Part shown: piece after piece, positions 57,602 to 64,000 of the stretch
How the letters are laid out: every line of letters begins with the position of its first letter
How positions within the stretch are numbered: position 1 is the first letter of the stretch
Source: Clavibacter sp. VKM Ac-2872
Lineage (GTDB): Bacteria; Actinomycetota; Actinomycetes; Actinomycetales; Microbacteriaceae
Length of the DNA stretch: 64,000 nucleotides
Reading direction: 5' to 3'
NCBI RefSeq assembly: GCF_015351105.1
Contig: NZ_JADKRR010000001.1
Span: forward strand, 1,531,069 to 1,595,068
The notes under the pieces: model-generated
Told to the model about the DNA's origin: nothing
What the model saw: the letters and a program-made list of their open reading frames with translations, nothing else
Databases searched by the model: none
Translations under genes and position numbers: made by a program

Positions 57602-58021
57602 ATGTCCGCTCCCGTCCAGGAGACCCTCGTCCTCGTCAAGCCCGACGGCGTCGCCCGCGGCCTCACCGGCGAGATCCTCCGCCGCATCGAGGCCAAGGGC
57701 TACCAGATCGTCGACCTCCGCATGGTCCAGGCCGAACGCGCCCTGCTCGAGCAGCACTACGCGGAGCACCAGGGCAAGCCGTTCTACGAGCCGCTCGTCG
57801 AGTTCATGGAGTCAGGCCCGATCGTCGCCGTGCGCGTCGCCGGGAACCGCGTCATCGAGGGGTTCCGCTCGCTCGCCGGCACGACCGACCCCACGGGTGC
57901 CGCCCCCGGCACGATCCGCGGCGACCTCGGCCGCGACTGGGGCCTCGCCGTCGCCCAGAACCTCGTGCACGGCAGCGACTCGCCCGAGTCGGCCGCGCGC
58001 GAGCTCGCGCTCTGGTTCTAG
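57602..58021 (+). CDS. ndk: Nucleoside diphosphate kinase
   Basis: A 139-residue NDK that transfers the gamma-phosphate from ATP to NDPs through a phospho-histidine. Starts TLVLVKPDGVARGLTGEILRRIEAKGY; the active-site His is in NLVHGSDSPESAARELALWF near residue 123, and GTIRGDLGRD binds nucleotide. Length fits the family (~136-150). ATG 57602 lies eight bases after the DUF4233 stop and is preceded by tagGAGGcacc. Ends at a strong terminator. Confidence 0.97.
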   Translation: MSAPVQETLVLVKPDGVARGLTGEILRRIEAKGYQIVDLRMVQAERALLEQHYAEHQGKPFYEPLVEFMESGPIVAVRVAGNRVIEGFRSLAGTTDPTGAAPGTIRGDLGRDWGLAVAQNLVHGSDSPESAARELALWF

Positions 58022-58028
58022 TCCCACG

Positions 58029-58072
58029 CGACGAGAGGGGCCGACCGGATGCCCGGTCGGCCCCTCTCGTCG
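58029..58072. terminator. Bidirectional terminator between ndk and the VKOR gene
   Basis: A perfect 20-bp stem (58029-58048 with 58053-58072) with a 4-base loop between two convergent genes. Confidence 0.85.
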
Positions 58073-58081
58073 TCCCGGGAC

Positions 58082-58690
58082 TCAGCCGAGGAGCGTCGGG
58101 ATGAGGGCCGGGAACGTCGAGATGATCGCGACGACGATGATGGCGTAGTTGAGCACCACGACCGCCCACGTGTACGGCGCGACGGCGTCGGCCGCCCGCC
58201 GGATCCCCGCGGGCAGCGGCAGCAGGCCGGCGCGCGCGGTGGCCGACAGCGTGCCCCACCACAGCGGGATCATCGCGCTCCAGACGAGCAGGCAGTACGG
58301 GCAGAGGGCGCCGATGACGAAGACGCTCTGGGTGAAGAGCCACGTCACGAAGACCCAGCCGCCGAAGGTCCCCAGCGCGAACAGCGTCCAGAACCAGCGC
58401 GCGAACCGGGCGCCGGCGAGCAGGGCCATGCCGATCACGATGGGCACCACGAACGCGGCCACCCCGATGAGCGGGTTCGGGAAGCCGAACAGCGACCCCT
58501 GGCGCGACTCGATGACGGTGGCGCAGGAGATGAACGGGTTGATGTCGCACGACAGCGACGCGCCCGGGTTCTCCAGGAGGTGCAGCCGGTCCAGCACGAG
58601 GACGAACGCGCCGAGCCAGCCGACGACGCCCGTGACGACGAGCAGGACGGCCAGCGAACGGGGATGCGCGGGGGCCCGGGTGGCGGTCAT
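58082..58690 (-). CDS. Vitamin K epoxide reductase (VKOR) family membrane protein
   Basis: A 202-residue protein with about five membrane helices. The CxxC active site CPYC lies in GALCPYCLLVWSAMIPL, and the loop cysteines in LSCDINPFISCATVIES form the partner pair, matching bacterial VKOR, which reoxidises DsbA-type proteins with quinone. No fused thioredoxin domain. ATG 58690. Divergent from rne. It may supply disulfide bonds for secreted proteins. Confidence 0.93.
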   Translation of the reverse strand: MTATRAPAHPRSLAVLLVVTGVVGWLGAFVLVLDRLHLLENPGASLSCDINPFISCATVIESRQGSLFGFPNPLIGVAAFVVPIVIGMALLAGARFARWFWTLFALGTFGGWVFVTWLFTQSVFVIGALCPYCLLVWSAMIPLWWGTLSATARAGLLPLPAGIRRAADAVAPYTWAVVVLNYAIIVVAIISTFPALIPTLLG

Positions 58691-58995
58691 GCGGCGATCA
58701 TGGCAGACGGGGGAGCGCCGACCCTGACGGCCCGGTGGGCGTCGGCGTGCGATACTGGCAGGCAGGTCGCCCCGCCGCGCGGGACGACCGCCATGAAGAG
58801 TCTTTCCCGGGGCAGACCCGGGCCGCCAGGCACGTCCGGCGGCGGATAGCCAGTTCCGTACCAGTGCGCACGACCGAAGCCTCGGGCCGGCCGTCGCAGA
58901 CCAGGATCGACGGAGAGCCGCGTACGCGGGGATCCACTCGGAGAGCTACCGGGGTACGGCGCGGCCGTATCGACCGGTTGAGGAGTGCACCAGAG
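58691..58995 (+). other. Long leader region upstream of rne
   Basis: About 305 bases between the VKOR start and the rne start. The rne frame happens to stay open here but the peptide has no similarity to RNase E and is basic and Arg-rich. A hairpin-like segment (tcccggggcagacccggg) and several GC-rich repeats are present. The region most likely holds a promoter and untranslated leader; RNase E genes are commonly autoregulated through their leaders, but no specific motif is recognised here. Confidence 0.5.
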
Positions 58996-61995
58996 ATGGT
59001 GGAGAGAGACGAGAACACCGGCAGGAGGCGACCCAGCCTCTTCGAGCGGCTCACGGGCCGCCGCGCCGAGACGACCGCGGCGACGGGGGCCGGCAGCACG
59101 CCCGCCACCCCTGGGTCCGCGACCCCCGAGGCGAGCGGCACGCCCGCCGCCTCCGAAGCGAAGGGCCACACCCTGAACGAGAACGACGACACCCGGACCA
59201 CGCCCGACGAGACGGAGGCGCCGGTCGTCCGACGCTCCCGCCGCGCGAGCACCACCGCATCCGCGCCCGCGATCGCCCAGCCGGACGACGCCAGCGTCGA
59301 CGCGTCCGCCTCGGCATCCGCCCCCGCGGCCTCCGAGGATGCTCCCGCCGCCGAGCAGCCCGCCGCCCGGGCTCCCCGGAAGCGCGCTCCGCGCAAGGCC
59401 GCCGTCCCCGCCGAGGACGCGGCGCCCGCGGCCGAGCCCGCCGACGTGGCGACCGACGACGAGCCCGCCGCGGCCGAGCCGGTCGAGGCGCCCGCCGCCG
59501 AGGCCCCCGCGGCTCCGGCCCGCGCCGTCCCGTCCCTCTCCGTCTTCTTCCAGGCCCCGGACATCGCGCCGCTGCCTCCCCGCCGCGAGCGGGACGACAG
59601 GCGCGACGACGCCCGCGACGAGGACGACGACCTCGACCGCGACCGCCCTTCGCGCTCCTCGCGCCGCGGCGGCCGCGGACAGGACCGCAGCCAGGACCGC
59701 GGCGTCAGTCGCGACGGCCGTGGCCGCGACACCCGCGACGACGACCACGACGACGAGGACGACTCGCCTTCGGTCCGCCGCCGCGCGCGCCGCCGCTCCG
59801 GCGAGGAGGGCCGCGACGGCGACGACGCGCCCGGCACGGTCGTCAAGGTCCGCACGCCGCGCGAGCCCGAGCTCATCACCGAGCCGCAGCGGATCAAGGG
59901 ATCCACGCGGCTCGAGGCGAAGAAGCAGCGCCGCCGCGACGGTCGCGACGCCGGACGCCGCCGTCCGGTCCTCACCGAGTCGGAGTACCTGGCGCGTCGC
60001 GAGTCCGTCGACCGCAGCATGATCGTGCGCTCGCGCGACGGCAAGATCCAGATCGGCGTGCTGGAGGACCAGGTGCTCGTCGAGCACTACGTCGCCCGCG
60101 CCGACGAGGCGTCGCTCATCGGCAACGTGTACCTCGGCCGCGTCCAGAACGTCCTCCCGAGCATGGAGGCCGCCTTCATCGACATCGGCCGCGGCCGCAA
60201 CGCCGTGCTCTACTCCGGCGAGGTCGACTGGGAGGCCGCGAACGCCGACAAGGGCGGCGGCAGCCACGCCCGCCGCATCGAGGTCGCGCTGAAGCCCGGC
60301 GACCGCGTGCTCGTCCAGGTCACGAAGGACCCGGTCGGCCACAAGGGCGCCCGCCTCACCAGCCAGGTGAGCCTCCCCGGCCGCTACCTCGTGTACGTGC
60401 CCAACGGGTCGATGAACGGCATCAGCCGCAAGCTCCCGGACACGGAACGCGCGCGCCTCAAGAAGACCCTCAAGGAGGTGCTCCCCGAGAACGTGGGCGT
60501 CATCGTCCGCACCGCAGCAGAGGGCGCGACCGAGGAGCAGCTGAAGCTCGACGTCGAGCGCCTCACGTCGCAGTGGGCCGAGATCAGCCGCCAGGTGGAG
60601 AAGGCGCAGGCGCCCGCGCTCCTGCACTCGGAGCCGGACCTGCTGCTGAAGATCATCCGCGACGTCTTCAACGAGGACTTCCGCGAGCTCGTGATCGACG
60701 GCGGCGACGCCCAGGAGATCATCGAGGGCTACCTCCGCGGCGTGGCGCCCGACCTCATCGACCGGGTGCAGACGTACTCGGGCGAGAAGGACTCGTTCGA
60801 CCACTACCGCGTCAGCGAGCAGATCGAGAAGGCGCTCGACCGCAAGGTCTGGCTGCCCTCCGGCGGCTCGCTCGTCATCGACCGCACCGAGGCCATGACC
60901 GTGGTCGACGTCAACACGGGGAAGTTCGTCGGATCCGGCGGCAACCTCGAGGAGACCGTCACCAAGAACAACCTCGAGGCCGCGGAGGAGATCGTCCGCC
61001 AGATGCGCCTGCGCGACATCGGCGGCATCATCGTCGTCGACTTCATCGACATGGTGCTCGAGTCCAACCGCGACCTCGTGCTGCGCCGTCTGGTGGAGTG
61101 CCTCAGCCGCGACCGGACCAAGCACCAGGTCGCCGAGGTGACGTCGCTCGGGCTCGTGCAGATGACCCGCAAGAAGCTCGGCCTCGGGCTGCTCGAGTCG
61201 TTCTCGGAGAACTGCGAGACGTGCGCCGGGCGGGGGATTATCATCCACCACGACCCGCTCATGGCCCACAAGCAGACGCCGCAGGAGCCCGTGCAGGGCC
61301 AGGGCCAGGGCCGTCGTCGCGGCGGCAAGGGCCAGCAGGAGCACGGCAGCGGGAACGGCGGCAACGGCGGTGGTCGCGGGAACGGCGGCGGCCAGGCGCA
61401 GCCGGCGCGCACGCCCGCGGCCAGCACGCACAGCATCACGGACGACGCGCGCTCGGCCCTCGCCAAGATCGCCACGAGCACCATCCAGACGGTGAACGAG
61501 GCGATCGACCGGGTCGAGGACGTCGTGCGCACCCCGGACGAGCCGGCCGAGGCCGCGCCGCAGGTCGACAGCGCTCCCGCCACGGAGCAGTCGCGCGGCG
61601 ACCGTCCCCGACGGAGCCGCGGGGGCCGGGGACGCGCGTCGTCCACGACCGCTGAGGCCCCGGAGCGCCCGGAGCCGCCGGTGACCGCCGACGAGACGCC
61701 GGCCGCCCCCGCGGAGGACCCGACGCCCGCCGACGCCGCCGTGGAGGAGCCCGCCCTGTCGACGCTCGAACCGCGCGAGGCCATCCGCCTCGAGCCGGTG
61801 CAGATCCTCGACATCCCCGTCGCGAGCACCCGCACGGCCCCGCGCCGCGTGAGCTCGGCCGACGCGGAGCAGCTCCTCGGATCCGTGCTCGACGCGCTGC
61901 CGCAGCCCAAGGAGCCCGGCCAGGGCCGTTCACGCAGCCGCCGGGTCTCGACCCCGACGCTGACGACGCCGGCCCCGGCCGACGACGCGAGCTGA
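58996..61995 (+). CDS. rne: Ribonuclease E/G
   Basis: A 999-residue endoribonuclease central to RNA processing and decay. The N-terminal ~330 residues are disordered, with acidic/basic blocks (Ala/Pro/Glu, then Arg/Asp-rich). The catalytic core starts with ILVRSRDGKIQIGVLEDQ-like sequence, then the S1 domain (VYLGRVQNVLPSMEAAFIDIGRGRNAVLYSGEV), the RNase H/DNase I-like part with VDVNTGKFVG and the zinc-link CETCAGRGI. The tail is Gly/Asn- and Arg-rich. ATG 58996 is the usual start in relatives. Confidence 0.95.
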   Translation: MVERDENTGRRRPSLFERLTGRRAETTAATGAGSTPATPGSATPEASGTPAASEAKGHTLNENDDTRTTPDETEAPVVRRSRRASTTASAPAIAQPDDASVDASASASAPAASEDAPAAEQPAARAPRKRAPRKAAVPAEDAAPAAEPADVATDDEPAAAEPVEAPAAEAPAAPARAVPSLSVFFQAPDIAPLPPRRERDDRRDDARDEDDDLDRDRPSRSSRRGGRGQDRSQDRGVSRDGRGRDTRDDDHDDEDDSPSVRRRARRRSGEEGRDGDDAPGTVVKVRTPREPELITEPQRIKGSTRLEAKKQRRRDGRDAGRRRPVLTESEYLARRESVDRSMIVRSRDGKIQIGVLEDQVLVEHYVARADEASLIGNVYLGRVQNVLPSMEAAFIDIGRGRNAVLYSGEVDWEAANADKGGGSHARRIEVALKPGDRVLVQVTKDPVGHKGARLTSQVSLPGRYLVYVPNGSMNGISRKLPDTERARLKKTLKEVLPENVGVIVRTAAEGATEEQLKLDVERLTSQWAEISRQVEKAQAPALLHSEPDLLLKIIRDVFNEDFRELVIDGGDAQEIIEGYLRGVAPDLIDRVQTYSGEKDSFDHYRVSEQIEKALDRKVWLPSGGSLVIDRTEAMTVVDVNTGKFVGSGGNLEETVTKNNLEAAEEIVRQMRLRDIGGIIVVDFIDMVLESNRDLVLRRLVECLSRDRTKHQVAEVTSLGLVQMTRKKLGLGLLESFSENCETCAGRGIIIHHDPLMAHKQTPQEPVQGQGQGRRRGGKGQQEHGSGNGGNGGGRGNGGGQAQPARTPAASTHSITDDARSALAKIATSTIQTVNEAIDRVEDVVRTPDEPAEAAPQVDSAPATEQSRGDRPRRSRGGRGRASSTTAEAPERPEPPVTADETPAAPAEDPTPADAAVEEPALSTLEPREAIRLEPVQILDIPVASTRTAPRRVSSADAEQLLGSVLDALPQPKEPGQGRSRSRRVSTPTLTTPAPADDAS

Positions 61996-61996
61996 T

Positions 61997-62024
61997 CCGT
62001 CGGCCGCCCCGGGGCGGCCGACGG
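61997..62024 (+). terminator. First terminator after rne
   Basis: A perfect 14-bp palindrome (ccgtcggccgcccc with ggggcggccgacgg) directly past the rne stop. Confidence 0.7.
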
Positions 62025-62025
62025 A

Positions 62026-62061
62026 GAGGGGGGCCCGGAGCATCCGCTCCGGGCCCCCTCG
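62026..62061. terminator. Second hairpin after rne, also facing the DUF4031 gene
   Basis: A 15-bp stem (gaggggggcccggagc with gctccgggccccctc, one bulged G) immediately after the first; it can serve the DUF4031 gene on the minus strand. Confidence 0.65.
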
Positions 62062-62085
62062 TCGTCCGCGACGCGCATGCCGGCG

Positions 62086-62364
62086 TCAGGAGGCGGGCGC
62101 GCGCCTCTCCCGCTGCGTGACCCGCAGGCCGCTCGCCTGCAGGCGCCGCACGAGCTCGCGGTTGGAGACGGCGACGGCACCCCGCGCCACCAGCTCCGCG
62201 TGGCGCTCCTCGGGAACGTCGTAGTGGTCGCGGTCGAAGGCGCGCTCCGGGATGTCGGCCGCGCGGGCGAACGCGTGCAGCTCCTCGAGGGACGCGTCGC
62301 TCACGAGATGCGCCCAGAGCCGGCCGTGCGCGGGCCAGGCCGGTCGATCCAGGAGCACGCTCAT
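62086..62364 (-). CDS. DUF4031 domain protein
   Basis: A 92-residue protein with the short pattern VLLDRPAWPAHGRLWAHLVSDASLEELHAFARAADIPERAFDRDHYDVPEERH, typical of DUF4031 proteins, which appear widely in actinobacteria without a known function. The C-terminal helix-rich half (AELVARGAVAVSNRELVRRLQASGLRV) looks soluble. ATG 62364. Located between rne and rplU and transcribed against them. Confidence 0.9.
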   Translation of the reverse strand: MSVLLDRPAWPAHGRLWAHLVSDASLEELHAFARAADIPERAFDRDHYDVPEERHAELVARGAVAVSNRELVRRLQASGLRVTQRERRAPAS

Positions 62365-62503
62365 CCTCCGAGCTTAGGCAGGCCGCGCCGCGACGGGAGG
62401 ACGTCGCGCGCTGCCGGCGGACCGCGACGCGCCCGGCGCGCATGCGCGGGGACCCGGACCCCGTCGCGTATGATCGACCCAGGACGCCGGGGGTCCACGG
62501 AGT

Positions 62504-62532
62504 TTGACCCCTGTCCGGCGTTCCGGTAACGT
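62504..62532 (+). promoter_or_regulatory. Promoter of rplU-rpmA
   Basis: TTGACC (62504-62509) and TAACGT (62527-62532) are separated by 17 bases, a good sigma-70-type promoter. Transcription would start near 62539, giving a leader of about 120 bases before rplU. The leader may contain regulatory structure, but no known motif is recognised. Confidence 0.7.
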
Positions 62533-62657
62533 GAGTCGCTGGCATGCGCCGATCCGCTGAGATCGTGCGCCTGCGGCAGACTTCCTCCAATGATTCGGGC
62601 CACAGGGCGTCAAGTCCCCAGTGAGTCAAGCCCGCGAGAGAAAACAGGTACGGAAAA

Positions 62658-62966
62658 GTGGTTTACGCAGTTGTGCGCGCCGGCGGTCGGCAGGAGAAGG
62701 TCGAGGTCGGGACCATCGTGACGATGGACCGGGTCAAGAACCAGCAGAGCGGCAAGGTCGTGCTCCCCGCGGTCCTGCTCGTCGACGGCGACACCATCAC
62801 CACCGACGCCGCGAAGCTCGCCGACGTCACCGTCAGCGCCGAGATCCTCAACGACCTCCGCGGTCCCAAGATCGTCATCCAGAAGTTCAAGAACAAGACC
62901 GGGTACAAGAAGCGCCAGGGGCACCGCCAGGACCTCACGCGCGTCCAGGTCACCGAGATCAACTAG
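62658..62966 (+). CDS. rplU: 50S ribosomal protein L21
   Basis: A 102-residue large-subunit protein that binds 23S rRNA with L20. Family-typical: [25 protein letters not shown] at the N-terminus and [26 protein letters not shown] at the C-terminus. GTG 62658 after aaaacagg. Starts the rplU-rpmA operon, 25 bases ahead of rpmA. Confidence 0.97.
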
Positions 62967-62991
62967 CACCTCAGACCGCAGGGAGATACAG

Positions 62992-64000
<1,009 letters not shown>

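Noticed and set aside
58735-58995. N-terminal extension of RNase E into its leader
   Set aside because: The extra 87 residues have no RNase E similarity, and ATG 58996 matches the start in relatives.
61281-61400. Gly/Gln/Asn-rich low-complexity stretch in rne as a repeat or mobile element
   Set aside because: It is in frame within the RNase E tail and matches the kind of disordered region found in this family.
62469-62474. A second TATGAT -10-like sequence upstream of rplU
   Set aside because: No -35 hexamer is placed correctly, while TTGACC-N17-TAACGT nearby is a better promoter. It could be a minor start.

Overview
The window is a contiguous stretch of chromosome from a very high-G+C actinobacterium. 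Protein matches recalled from memory and gene order (tig-clpP1-clpP2-clpX; ileS-folC-DUF4233-ndk-VKOR-rne-DUF4031-rplU-rpmA-obgE; YkoE/D/C behind a THI element; an SCO4848-type membrane protein; a mycothiol-type nitroreductase relative) point to the family Microbacteriaceae, most likely Clavibacter. The genus is inferred, not proven. Nearly all space is coding, G or C dominates third codon positions, and many neighbouring genes overlap by 1-4 bases (ATGA, GTGA, TGATG). I found no insertion sequence, prophage, CRISPR array, rRNA operon or obvious island.

Left part (1-12 kb): the 5' half of glgX (minus), a GerW-like gene, then a TPP riboswitch driving an ECF-type uptake system (ykoE, ykoD, ykoC) and a small P-loop kinase-like gene. 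Next are a small zinc metallopeptidase, tRNA-His, orn (minus), an SCO4848-type protein, a thioredoxin-like protein, tRNA-Arg, nadE, msrA flanked by small unknown proteins, and a translationally coupled trio: a possible OB-fold protein, a MarR regulator and a lipoprotein.

Middle (12-30 kb): ettA, two acyl-CoA thioesterases, a truncated hemoglobin overlapping an MscS channel, pepN, an atypical DsbA-fold protein, rpiB, a Nei-type DNA glycosylase and dps. These are followed by a 1809-residue membrane protein with an N-terminal zinc ribbon, then tRNA-Gly and tRNA-Pro.

Proteostasis block (29.6-35.3 kb): trigger factor, clpP1, clpP2 and clpX, with a dimethylsulfone-monooxygenase-like gene inserted on the opposite strand between clpP2 and clpX. 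Then come Dcp peptidase, a methyltransferase, a small unknown gene, a GNAT acetyltransferase, valS, and GTP-type pckG divergent from a RamB-like regulator. A complete peptide/nickel-class ABC importer follows, divergent from a TetR gene.

Right part (51-64 kb): a second methyltransferase, a short isoleucine T-box leader and a type-2 (eukaryote-like) ileS, folC, a DUF4233 protein, ndk, a VKOR-family protein, rne with a long leader, a DUF4031 protein, rplU, rpmA and the start of obgE.

Most of this is conserved housekeeping sequence. I did not find a clear new defence or biosynthetic system. The items most worth a second look are the giant zinc-ribbon membrane protein, the strong excess of GGATCC with its matching codon bias, the T-box/IleRS2 pairing, the coupled OB-like/MarR/lipoprotein trio, the CPWA DsbA-like protein, and a possible ClgR site before clpP1.
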